A DNA stretch of 64,000 nucleotides from a candidate division WWE3 bacterium RIFCSPHIGHO2_01_FULL_40_23. GTDB lineage: Bacteria > Patescibacteria > WWE3 > UBA101185 > 2-01-FULL-41-18. Each line of letters starts with the position of its first letter. The stretch's first letter is position 1. Shown here piece by piece: positions 35,507-43,424 of this stretch. The translations under genes and the position numbers were made by a program. The notes beneath the pieces are model-generated. The model searched no databases, had not been told where the DNA came from, and worked only from the letters and a program-made list of their open reading frames with translations. The DNA is taken from positions 188,842-252,841 of the forward strand of contig MEUZ01000001.1 of NCBI GenBank assembly GCA_001772615.1, read 5' to 3'.

Positions 35507-36376
35507 CTAATCAACTCCCAGCCTTTTAAGCCCTTCCTCATAAGAGGTGAGAATCCAACTTGAATGGTCGTCTCTTCTAAAATGGATAAGGCGATCCGTT
35601 GTAATTTCGTTTGTAATTCTTTTTTGCATGTACCAAAGCTGAAGCTTCATTAACAAATACTCAAAGGTAATTAAAAAGTTAAAAAATCTTTCGGGAGATT
35701 TAAATTCTTCATCTTTCGCTTTAACTTTCACATGAGGGAGAAATTCAAAAGACCATCTGTTCGCGTTTAGAAACCTGAAATAGTAACCACCCCTATCAAA
35801 AACGGGCTGCATGAGAAGAATTTCATGCGCAATATAAACATTTTTAGCGTATCCCCACTCAAGGTTTTCCTCATCAATAAAAATATTCGGGCAGATTTTT
35901 CCTCCCGCATCTTTGTCGGTTCTGTAAAGGTTTAAAGCCTTTAACATTAAAACCGTAAAAAATCTCCCAAGCCAAAGGCGGTCTTTCGTTGTAATTACCA
36001 TTACATCAATGTCATCATTCTCCACAGCGTTACCCGCCGCGACGGCTCCCGTAACGGCAATCAGCTTTACAAAAGGGTTAGCACCAAGAATTCTTGAAAT
36101 CTTTTGCGCCTTTAAAAGAAGTTTTCTAGAATCCTCCTCTCTTCTCTTTCTATCTTCAATAACTGCACTTCCAAGATGGAAAAAACCATCTTCATAAAAA
36201 ATTATCTTTTCAGTGAGCAAGTTTCTCAAGGCTTCTTTAAACTCTTCAAAGGAAAACCCGCTTTCTGAAATTACATAAGTGTAAAGCTGATGAAAAGTTA
36301 AAGGATAAGAAAAGACGTTTCTATAAGCGAGCGTTTTAAGAATTGAATTTCTGATGGGATTTAAGGCTTCTTCCAC
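35507..36376 (-). CDS. Nucleotidyltransferase-fold protein
   Basis: A 289-residue protein. A helical N-terminus that looks like a winged helix (about 1-75) is followed by the nucleotidyltransferase motif GAVAAGNAVENDDIDVMVIT (about residues 110-129), matching GSxARG-x-DxD. The C-terminal part is helical with many aromatic residues. It belongs to the Pol-beta-like minimal NTase families; substrate unknown. Confidence 0.75.
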   Translation of the reverse strand: MEEALNPIRNSILKTLAYRNVFSYPLTFHQLYTYVISESGFSFEEFKEALRNLLTEKIIFYEDGFFHLGSAVIEDRKRREEDSRKLLLKAQKISRILGANPFVKLIAVTGAVAAGNAVENDDIDVMVITTKDRLWLGRFFTVLMLKALNLYRTDKDAGGKICPNIFIDEENLEWGYAKNVYIAHEILLMQPVFDRGGYYFRFLNANRWSFEFLPHVKVKAKDEEFKSPERFFNFLITFEYLLMKLQLWYMQKRITNEITTDRLIHFRRDDHSSWILTSYEEGLKRLGVD

Positions 36377-36447
36377 AAGATGATTATACTAGGAATAAAG
36401 ATGAGGGGGGCGGACGGGACAAGGACATTCGCACGCCCCCTAAGATA

Positions 36448-36657
36448 TTATTTCCTCTGCTGCTTTTGAGGTTGGAGGTATCTCCTAAGCACCTCGCCGG
36501 AGGCGTAGAAGAACGTTTGAAGGACAGACCAGTTGGCAAGAAATATTTCGTACCAGCCGGTCTTCGCGTTGTACTCTGCTTTCAGAATCCCCGACTGCTG
36601 AAGCAACCGGATCTCACCCGCAACTACTTTCACAGGAACGCATGCAGCGCTCTCCAC
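36448..36657 (-). CDS. Small protein with a possible coupled leader or frameshift
   Basis: A 69-residue frame with a GTG start at 36657; a second GTG at 36633 would give 61 residues. Upstream at 36692, an ATG with a strong AAGGAGAG ribosome site opens a 20-codon frame (36692-36630) whose TGA overlaps the GTG at 36633 as GTGA. Either a leader peptide is translationally coupled to this gene or a single-base change has split one 81-residue gene. The visible part is rich in aromatic and basic residues (EIFLANWSVLQTFFYASGEV). Unknown function. Confidence 0.5.
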   Translation of the reverse strand: MESAACVPVKVVAGEIRLLQQSGILKAEYNAKTGWYEIFLANWSVLQTFFYASGEVLRRYLQPQKQQRK

Positions 36658-36773
36658 AGAGGGAGATGCGCATACAAGCCCGGATACAACATTGTAATTC
36701 TCTCCTTTTCTGTTTCCCGATTTAGACTATGAATATCCTATAACAAACAAATGCGGGGGCAAATAGGTTTAAT

Positions 36774-37280
36774 TTATGTATGCCTGTCGGCTATTTTTGA
36801 GGCGCCGAAAGAGTCGGGCTTGGTTTTAACTTCAAATCCGCTTCCCCTTATCATCCCGACAACTTCATTTATGATTTCCCGCGTTTCACCAACTCTTCCC
36901 ACGTCAAGATGAATCTCAAAGTTGCAGGAAAGAACCTCTTCGTTACGGGCTACTTCCAAAAGATCCTGTGCAAACTCCATGGAAATAAGTGCCTCCTGAT
37001 AAATGCGGTCTCTTAGCGTGTAAAAAGTTGAGGACAATGACCTTCTCCAGAAATAAACTCCTCCCGAGCCGATCTTGTGAACGATAATAGCCGTAATAAA
37101 GTCAACTTCCCTTCCGTTCTTGCCTTCGGAGTCAGTCCCGATGATAATTTTGTATTTAAACGAAGGGTCCGCCTTTACATATTCGGAAATGTTAAGTAAA
37201 ACATACTCCAAAGTTAAGACCCCAAGGGTGGGGCTTCTAAACTCTTCAGTTAAAATTTTGACTTTTGCTTCTTCAGTCAT
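36774..37280 (-). CDS. YkuK/DUF458 RNase H-like protein
   Basis: A 168-residue protein from the ATG at 37280 (MTEEAKVK). The pattern IIIGTDSEG-VDFITAIIVHKIGSGGVYFW and the later FEIHLDVG match the DUF458 (YkuK) family, a predicted RNase H-like nuclease of unknown target. It lies next to an RNase HI gene in the same direction. Confidence 0.8.
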   Translation of the reverse strand: MTEEAKVKILTEEFRSPTLGVLTLEYVLLNISEYVKADPSFKYKIIIGTDSEGKNGREVDFITAIIVHKIGSGGVYFWRRSLSSTFYTLRDRIYQEALISMEFAQDLLEVARNEEVLSCNFEIHLDVGRVGETREIINEVVGMIRGSGFEVKTKPDSFGASKIADRHT

Positions 37281-37335
37281 ACGCCAAAAAGTATAACACT
37301 TCCTTGCCACCCCTACGGGAGCGCAGAACTGTATT

Positions 37336-37734
37336 TCAGGCTTTGCTGTCTAAAACCTCATTAACTATCCTATCAGCTTCTTTATTTTCATTCCTTTGAA
37401 CGTGCATAAACTCAATAAAATCAAACTTTTCGCAGAGAAGCTTTACATGGGAGAACAAATCCTTAAGATGCGTATCTTTAACTCTGTACTCCCCATTTAA
37501 CTGCTTAACAACAAGCTCGCTGTCAAGCCTACATTTTACAGCCTTAATACCCAAATCCAAAACTTCAGACAAACCTCTCACAAGTGCTTTATATTCGGAA
37601 ACGTTATTTGTCGCGTTCCCTATAAATTCTCCACCCTTTTTTAAAACCTTGTTCTTATCATCTGAAATAACAAAAGCCAAAGCGGCAGGCCCTGGATTTC
37701 CTCTTGCCCCGCCGTCAGTGTTTAAAAAAATCAT
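37336..37734 (-). CDS. rnhA: Ribonuclease HI family protein
   Basis: A 132-residue RNase H without the basic protrusion of E. coli RNase HI. The catalytic carboxylates are Asp7 in NTDGGARGNPG, Glu48 in NNVSEYKAL, Asp69 or Asp70 in CRLDSELVVKQ, and the late Asp in NKEADRIVNEVL. It cleaves RNA in RNA-DNA hybrids. The start overlaps the stop of the Wzz-like gene by four bases (ATGA). Confidence 0.9.
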   Translation of the reverse strand: MIFLNTDGGARGNPGPAALAFVISDDKNKVLKKGGEFIGNATNNVSEYKALVRGLSEVLDLGIKAVKCRLDSELVVKQLNGEYRVKDTHLKDLFSHVKLLCEKFDFIEFMHVQRNENKEADRIVNEVLDSKA

Positions 37735-38399
37735 GCCCCGCCCTTTAAATAATTTTTAAATGATAAATAAAAAACAGAAATAAAAAGGCTTAAAAAGAAA
37801 CCGGCAAGTGCAAATAGGGGAGGGTTTGGCTCAAGCTTTACCACAACGGGCTTTTTTTCTACCAGATCAATCCCAAGCCTTTCGTCAGCGCTCTTGTTTA
37901 GCTCCTCCGACTTTTTGACCGTAGTCTCTACAAGAGAATCCCACAGCTTTTCGGTAAAATCCCGATCTCTTCCCACAACGGAAACCAGAACAAGCTGTGG
38001 CCCGCTTCTTTTCACGGTTACATAGTCATCAAGCTTAACAAGATCTTTATACGCAAAAGACGGATTAACAGATTTAAGAGCGGCGCTTCTCACATCAATA
38101 CTTTTTAAAAACCCGATTACGGTTTCTGTATATTTCTCCGCAGTCTGGATTGCATAAAAGCCCTCATACGTAAAGTAGCCAGGACTCCCTAGCTCGGCTT
38201 CCCTCTTTACGTACAAAGTCGCGGAAGCCTTGTATTTTACAGGTATATAAAAAGATATTATAAAAACGGCTATAGCAACAAGGAAGCTTAAAAGGAGGGA
38301 GGCCTTTAAGTGCTTTTGCAAAACGGCCAGAAAATCCTTTAATTCCACGAATGGATTATCCGAAAATATGTTTTCCTTGTCAACAAAAGGTCTAATCAA
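37731..38399 (-). CDS. Wzz-like chain-length determinant membrane protein
   Basis: A 222-residue protein with a TTG start. Two helices (about 30-55 and 195-215) enclose an extracytoplasmic domain with helical character; the N-terminal VELKDFLAVLQKHLKA and YKASATLYV resemble polysaccharide copolymerases. It lacks a kinase domain. It probably controls the length of the glycan made by the polymerases in this window. Divergent from the SDR-DUF4012 gene. Confidence 0.78.
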   Translation of the reverse strand: MIRPFVDKENIFSDNPFVELKDFLAVLQKHLKASLLLSFLVAIAVFIISFYIPVKYKASATLYVKREAELGSPGYFTYEGFYAIQTAEKYTETVIGFLKSIDVRSAALKSVNPSFAYKDLVKLDDYVTVKRSGPQLVLVSVVGRDRDFTEKLWDSLVETTVKKSEELNKSADERLGIDLVEKKPVVVKLEPNPPLFALAGFFLSLFISVFYLSFKNYLKGGA

Positions 38400-38424
38400 A
38401 TATAATTAGTTTAGAAAACTGCCC

Positions 38425-41400
38425 ATGAAAGAAAAACAACAAACGATTATTAAAAAATCTGCTCTTGCCCCTACGGTGATTGTTTCAGGAGGCGGGGGTT
38501 TTATAGGCTCTCACCTTGTTGAAGCCCTCCTCATAAAAGATGCGAGAGTTGTCGTTCTTGATAACTTTTCAACAGGCAAAAGATCGTATCTTTCAGGGGT
38601 AATGGAAAACCCCAAATTCACTTTAATTGAATGTGACATTAATGACGGGATCCCAAAAGGCGTGGAGTCAGCCGATTATGTAATTCATCTTGCTGCGTCC
38701 GAAAGTTATATTTATGGAGACGAAAACATTACCCTTGATTCCCTTTTAACAAACGCGATCGGAACTAAAAACCTTCTTGATCTTTCCAAGAAGTCTTCTT
38801 CAAAGTTTCTGCTGGCGTCAACCATAGATATATATCAGGGTTTAATCTCTTCTCTTGATATAGCCCACTACTTCGGTCAGACGGAGACCGAGGAAAAAAG
38901 GTTTTCATACTCCGAAGCCAAAAGATTTGCCGAAGCTTTGGTATGGGAGTATTACAAAAAGTTTAACCTTAACTCAAGGATAGTGAGGCTTCCCGAGGTT
39001 TATGGTCCAAGGATGGACTTCTCTTCTGGAAGTGAGCTTGGAAGACTTGTTAACCTTTTATTAAACAGAGAAAACCTAGTTGTTTATGGCGATGGGCTTG
39101 AAAAAAATTATTACCTGTATATTACGGATACCGTTTCAGGCATAATCAAAGCCTTATTTAATGAAGACTCCGAAGGGAAAATCTACACTCTTTCAGGAAG
39201 TGACTCGGTTACAACAATTGAGCTCACTTACCTTCTAAAAAATCTTTCCCAAGGCCATACGGAAGTAGTATTTAAAAACGCTTCCGATAAAAACAAGCCA
39301 AAAGAAGTTAAAATCTCCCCGACTGACAACCTAAACTGGGTCTCAAAAGTAAGTCTGAAGGAGGGGGTGACAAAAACTTTAAGATGGTACGGGTACGATT
39401 TTGAAGGCGGCAGTTTTAAACCTCCTAAATTTGTGGCTAAAGAGGAAAGGGAAGGAATAACAACTATAAAACCGGAAACTTTTTTGGGAGCCGCGCCCGA
39501 AGCTCCAAAGGCGCCGGCGCCTCCTCCTCAAACCCCTGTAAAACCAAGCGTTACCTTTGCCCCCAAAGCAGAAGTTGAATCAGAAAAGCCTAAAAGAACC
39601 TTTGACAAAATAAAGTCAAAACCTCTCACCATTCCCCTTATCGGTGCAGCTTTCTCAATTTTTCTTGCTCTTCTTTTGTTTGCAGTTATACCCATCCTTA
39701 AAACTTTGTATTTTGCAAACAAGGGTTACTCCCACCTTAATGCGGCTACGGAAAATCTGGAAAAATTGTCGCTTTCCGAGGCGCAGCAAAACGGCTCCAA
39801 GGCCTTGGCAAGTTTTACAAGCGCTCATAACAGCCTAAATAATCTCGGCTGGCTGTTTATTCTTTTAAAAGAGGATGCAAGATTTAGAAACTATTCAAAA
39901 CTGTTAAAAATAGCAGAATACTCATCTTCAGCCGCAACAAATACCTCAATCGGCGCAAAACCTCTAACCGAAATTTGGGATAATCTAAAACCGAATTCAA
40001 AATCGGGGGTGAGCGAGGCGGCCATCAGAAAATCTGTAGTAAGCTTTAAAAGTGCGAGGGAAGATCTTGAAAGGGCGGAGGGAGAGATTAAAGAATTAAA
40101 TGTAAAAACTTTACCCAAAAAATATGTTTCAAAAATAAACGAGGTTTCCGAAAAAATCCCGCATGCAAAAGAGGCTCTATCAACTGTTGAAGCTGTAGCC
40201 TACACACTTCCTAAACTCCTCGGAGTAAACGGGAGTAAAAAGTATTTAATTCTTTTTGAAAACCCCAATGAATTAAGGGCTACCGGAGGCTTCATAGGCT
40301 CATACGCCGTGGTAGAAATTGAAAACGGCAAAATTAAAGAAATCACCATTGATGACATCTACAACATAGACGGGCTTTTAGACCTTAATAATTTTAAAAC
40401 CCCTTCTTATGATCCGATTAAAAAATATGCAAAGCAGGATTATTTAAGAATTAGAGACGCAAACTGGAACCCGTCATTTCCCGAATCGGCAAATACTATT
40501 TTAAAGCTGTTTGAAGCGGCAAACGGGGTTAAGTTTAACGGAGTTGTAGCAATTGACACATACCTTACGGAAGGTCTTCTTAAAGCCACGGGACCTATCT
40601 TTCTTACGGCATATAATGAAGAGATAAAAGCGGAAAATCTATATGAAAAAGCACAATATTACTCCGAAGCATCTTACATAGAAGGGTCCCAGCAGAAAAA
40701 AGCCTTTTTAACCGTTCTTGGAAGTAAGCTTTTAGAAACTATCTTTTCACTCCCTGATGAGAAGATCTCCGAAGTTGCAAAAGAGATATTTTCAAACCTT
40801 GACCAAAAGCATATCCTGGTTTTTCTTCCAAACAGCGAGCTTTCCCCAATCATAGCCGAGAAAGGATGGGATGGGACAGTAAGTGCAACAAAAACCGATT
40901 ATATTTTTATAGTGGACTCAAACGTTGGGGCAAATAAAGCCAATTATCTTATTGAAGAATCGGCAAAATATGAAATCAAAAATACCTATAGGGACGGCTC
41001 CCTTGAAGTAAATCTTACAATTTCATACAAACACCTTGGGAAAGATTTGACCTGGCCAGGAGGCCCCTACACGGATTATCTAAGAGTTCTTGTTCCAAAA
41101 GAGAGCTTTTTACATAAAGCTTCGCGAACGGATACGGGCAGATCAGAAACGGATATAACAAAAGCCGTAGTTACCTCCGAGGAATCAGGGAAAAGAACAT
41201 TTGAGGTCCCTTTCATATTAAACCCGCGTGAAGGAACCGAAATTAACTTTAATTACACACTCCCTTCCTCAATCTCGGTAGGGAAAGGCGAGAAGGTCTA
41301 TTCACTTTACTGGCAGAAGCAGCCAGGTACCAAAGGAATGCCGATTTCAATTATTTTTAACACTCCTTTTGGAAAAGAAGTCGTTGAAACCAACCCGCCA

Positions 41401-41478
41401 TTTACAAAAGAAAGGGACACCTACAAATTTTCAACCAGCCTTGCAAAAGACCTCAAGGCCACTATAAGAACAAAATAG
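38425..41478 (+). CDS. Fusion of an NAD-dependent epimerase and a DUF4012 ectodomain
   Basis: A 1017-residue protein. Residues about 15-320 are an extended short-chain dehydrogenase: the dinucleotide motif GGGGFIG (22-28), and YSEAK with Tyr162 and Lys166 as catalytic pair. A Pro-rich linker (about 355-385) and a membrane helix (about 400-425) follow, then a coiled region and a DUF4012 domain (about 600-1010) containing LILFENPNELRATGGFIGSY. The SDR part would be cytoplasmic and the DUF4012 part outside. DUF4012 proteins are usually separate and lie near glycan genes; a sugar-nucleotide epimerase fused to an external domain suggests coupling of sugar supply to surface assembly. No frameshift is visible at the join. 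Confidence 0.85.
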   Translation: MKEKQQTIIKKSALAPTVIVSGGGGFIGSHLVEALLIKDARVVVLDNFSTGKRSYLSGVMENPKFTLIECDINDGIPKGVESADYVIHLAASESYIYGDENITLDSLLTNAIGTKNLLDLSKKSSSKFLLASTIDIYQGLISSLDIAHYFGQTETEEKRFSYSEAKRFAEALVWEYYKKFNLNSRIVRLPEVYGPRMDFSSGSELGRLVNLLLNRENLVVYGDGLEKNYYLYITDTVSGIIKALFNEDSEGKIYTLSGSDSVTTIELTYLLKNLSQGHTEVVFKNASDKNKPKEVKISPTDNLNWVSKVSLKEGVTKTLRWYGYDFEGGSFKPPKFVAKEEREGITTIKPETFLGAAPEAPKAPAPPPQTPVKPSVTFAPKAEVESEKPKRTFDKIKSKPLTIPLIGAAFSIFLALLLFAVIPILKTLYFANKGYSHLNAATENLEKLSLSEAQQNGSKALASFTSAHNSLNNLGWLFILLKEDARFRNYSKLLKIAEYSSSAATNTSIGAKPLTEIWDNLKPNSKSGVSEAAIRKSVVSFKSAREDLERAEGEIKELNVKTLPKKYVSKINEVSEKIPHAKEALSTVEAVAYTLPKLLGVNGSKKYLILFENPNELRATGGFIGSYAVVEIENGKIKEITIDDIYNIDGLLDLNNFKTPSYDPIKKYAKQDYLRIRDANWNPSFPESANTILKLFEAANGVKFNGVVAIDTYLTEGLLKATGPIFLTAYNEEIKAENLYEKAQYYSEASYIEGSQQKKAFLTVLGSKLLETIFSLPDEKISEVAKEIFSNLDQKHILVFLPNSELSPIIAEKGWDGTVSATKTDYIFIVDSNVGANKANYLIEESAKYEIKNTYRDGSLEVNLTISYKHLGKDLTWPGGPYTDYLRVLVPKESFLHKASRTDTGRSETDITKAVVTSEESGKRTFEVPFILNPREGTEINFNYTLPSSISVGKGEKVYSLYWQKQPGTKGMPISIIFNTPFGKEVVETNPPFTKERDTYKFSTSLAKDLKATIRTK

Positions 41479-41480
41479 CA

Positions 41481-41552
41481 TTGTCATCCCGGGGCTTGAC
41501 CCGGGATCTCTACAGAAGATCCGATGGGATCCCCGCTTTCGCGGGGATGACA
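41481..41552. repeat. Palindromic repeat, copy 8
   Basis: TTGTCATCCCGGGGCTTGACCC at the left, and CCCCGC-TTTC-GCGGGGATGACA at the right. It follows the SDR-DUF4012 stop by three bases. Confidence 0.85.
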
Positions 41553-41634
41553 TCCACTCAGAAGATTCTAAGGTAGTTTCTTCAGCCCACGTCAATTGAC
41601 ACTACGGGTTTTCTTAAATAGAATACCCTAGCAA

Positions 41635-42012
41635 GTGGATAAGAAAACCATTAAAGAACACTTAATCAAAACTTTCTGTTACAAATGCGGTTCAAGTCTT
41701 GACGGGGCAAACATCGTGCCCATATCGGAGGCTTCAGTAGCCGTTACGGCGCATGTAACTTGCCCAAACTGCAAAGCCGAAAGCATGATTACGATCACAC
41801 TCGGGGGAAGCGGGGCGCAACCGATCACAACGGACCTTACCCCAGAAGAATTAAAGTCATTTTTCGGACAGAAAGAGATTACAGCAGATGATCTTATTGA
41901 ACTCCACCTGCTTATTAAAAAAGGACAAGTATGGAGCTTACTGCAAAAAAACGAACAGAACTTGGTAAAAAAAGCAAAAAAATCAGAAAAGAAGGAAAAC
42001 TCCCCGCAGTAG
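41635..42012 (+). CDS. Zinc-ribbon protein of unknown function
   Basis: A 125-residue protein with a GTG start. CYKCG (Cys15, Cys18) and CPNC (Cys43, Cys46) make a four-cysteine zinc ribbon; the C-terminus is lysine-rich and could bind nucleic acid. The last 82 bases overlap the L25 gene in another frame, a large overlap. Context next to a ribosomal protein suggests an RNA-related role, by inference. Confidence 0.7.
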   Translation: MDKKTIKEHLIKTFCYKCGSSLDGANIVPISEASVAVTAHVTCPNCKAESMITITLGGSGAQPITTDLTPEELKSFFGQKEITADDLIELHLLIKKGQVWSLLQKNEQNLVKKAKKSEKKENSPQ

Positions 42013-42626
42013 TCTTTGCAAAAGACACCCCGTCCATTCCTCTTACAGTTGATTATCTAAAATTTGAAAGGATTTATACAGCTTCAGGGGAGTCCACCTT
42101 AATTGACCTCTCAATAGATAATGAGAAGCCTTTTAAAGTCCTTGTATCTGAAGTTTCATATCATCCAGTTACCGACAAAATAAACCATGTAAATTTCCAC
42201 AAAGTAAACCTTAAAGAAAAGATCAGCGCTACGGTCCCTATAGAGATAGTAGGGGAGTCTCCGATAGTAAAGGCCGGGGAGGGTATTCTTTTAACATTAA
42301 TACATGAGATTACGGTTGAATCCCTACCAACCGACCTTCCTCATGATATTAAAGTTGATGTCTCTGGCTTATTGGAGATAGGGCAGGGGATTCATATTAA
42401 AGACCTTCCTGTTGATCTTTCCAAAGTTGAGATTTTAGACCAGGACCCTCTTGACCTTGTCGTAAAGATTGATTATGCGGAAATGAAAGAAGAGGTAGTT
42501 GAAGCGCCCGTAACGGAAGAAGAGCTTGTTGCAAAGGTTGAAGCTACTGAACAGCTTACAGAAGAAGAGAAAGCCACAAGAGAGAAAGAAAAGAAGGAAG
42601 TTAAGGAAAAAGAAGAAAAAGAATAA
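41931..42626 (+). CDS. rplY: 50S ribosomal protein L25/general stress protein Ctc
   Basis: A 231-residue L25 of the two-domain (TL5/Ctc) type: the 5S-rRNA-binding N-domain begins MELTAKKRTELGKKSKKIRKEGKLPAVVF, and the beta-rich C-domain has VPIEIVGESP and LPHDIKVDVSGL. A highly charged Glu/Lys tail ends the protein. Its 5' end lies within the zinc-ribbon gene. Confidence 0.92.
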   Translation: MELTAKKRTELGKKSKKIRKEGKLPAVVFAKDTPSIPLTVDYLKFERIYTASGESTLIDLSIDNEKPFKVLVSEVSYHPVTDKINHVNFHKVNLKEKISATVPIEIVGESPIVKAGEGILLTLIHEITVESLPTDLPHDIKVDVSGLLEIGQGIHIKDLPVDLSKVEILDQDPLDLVVKIDYAEMKEEVVEAPVTEEELVAKVEATEQLTEEEKATREKEKKEVKEKEEKE

Positions 42627-42634
42627 ACCTAAAG

Positions 42635-42672
42635 AAAAACCGGCCGAATCTTTATATTTCAGACCCGGCCGG
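42635..42672 (-). terminator. Intrinsic terminator of the 207-residue membrane protein
   Basis: CCGGCCG at 42640-42646 and CGGCCGG at 42666-42672 pair perfectly; on the minus strand a run of five T follows. Confidence 0.75.
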
Positions 42673-42680
42673 GGAAACTG

Positions 42681-43304
42681 CTAGATAAGAAGTGGCAGGA
42701 AGTACGTTATTGAAACCCCAATCACCCCGTTGACAACCGCATAAAGTATCAGCACAGCAAATGAGGCCGCGCGCAGGTTCTCATCGGAACTTGACAGTCT
42801 GAAGTACCTGAAGATAAACGCCCAGCTGCAAGCAAAAACGGAAGCAAAGAGGGCGGACATCAGGTATGTTCCCAGGCCAAAGTCAAAAAGCGGCGGTCCC
42901 GCAGGTTTAGACACGACCCTGTAAGATGAGCTGTCCGGGACAAAGTACGGCAGCAGGGCCACACCTCTTATAAGTGCAGCCAGTGCAAAGAGCCTCATAC
43001 CCCAAATGAGCCATTCCCACCTTGGAATAAGCCTCTTTAGAGCCTTGCCCCAGTCAACCCCTTCCACCAGCTTCTTCTCCAAGGGCTTATGAAAAAGCCC
43101 GACGAAAATGAGAAGCAACCCTGAAGCAAGCGAAAGGTACGAAAGGTACCCTCCCGTGCCAAACACGAGAAGCATCAGGTGGGAAAGAAGCAGGCCGAAA
43201 CCCGCGGTTGCCGCCACAGCGGGAACGCCGTGCTTCTCGTAAAAACCTCCCACTTTCAGAAGAAGCCCCCAAAGTTCGGCCAATAAGCTCTTAAGAGTTG
43301 TCAT
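42681..43304 (-). CDS. Polytopic membrane protein of unknown function
   Basis: A 207-residue protein from the ATG at 43304 (MTTLKSLL), preceded by AAGGAGATTAGAG. Five to six helices are visible. It has its own promoter with TTGACA and a terminator and belongs to the stand-alone G+C-rich envelope set. I do not recognise a family. Confidence 0.65.
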   Translation of the reverse strand: MTTLKSLLAELWGLLLKVGGFYEKHGVPAVAATAGFGLLLSHLMLLVFGTGGYLSYLSLASGLLLIFVGLFHKPLEKKLVEGVDWGKALKRLIPRWEWLIWGMRLFALAALIRGVALLPYFVPDSSSYRVVSKPAGPPLFDFGLGTYLMSALFASVFACSWAFIFRYFRLSSSDENLRAASFAVLILYAVVNGVIGVSITYFLPLLI

Positions 43305-43333
43305 CTCTAATCTCCTTTTTTCTCTTTTTGATG

Positions 43334-43362
43334 AAGGTAAACCTAACAACGTAAATTGTCAA
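43334..43362 (-). promoter_or_regulatory. Sigma-70 promoter of the 207-residue membrane protein
   Basis: On the minus strand TTGACA (43362-43357), a 17-base spacer and TACCTT (43339-43334). Confidence 0.65.
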
Positions 43363-43381
43363 ATGGAATAGCCAAATTGTG

Positions 43382-43419
43382 TTGTCATTCCCGCGCCTGC
43401 CCGCCTCTGGCGGGAATCT
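43382..43419. repeat. Palindromic repeat, copy 9 (left half)
   Basis: TTGTCATTCCCGCGCCTGCCCGCC followed by TGGCGGGAATC. Only one half of the element, six bases before the end of valS. Confidence 0.65.
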
Positions 43420-43424
43420 CGTTA

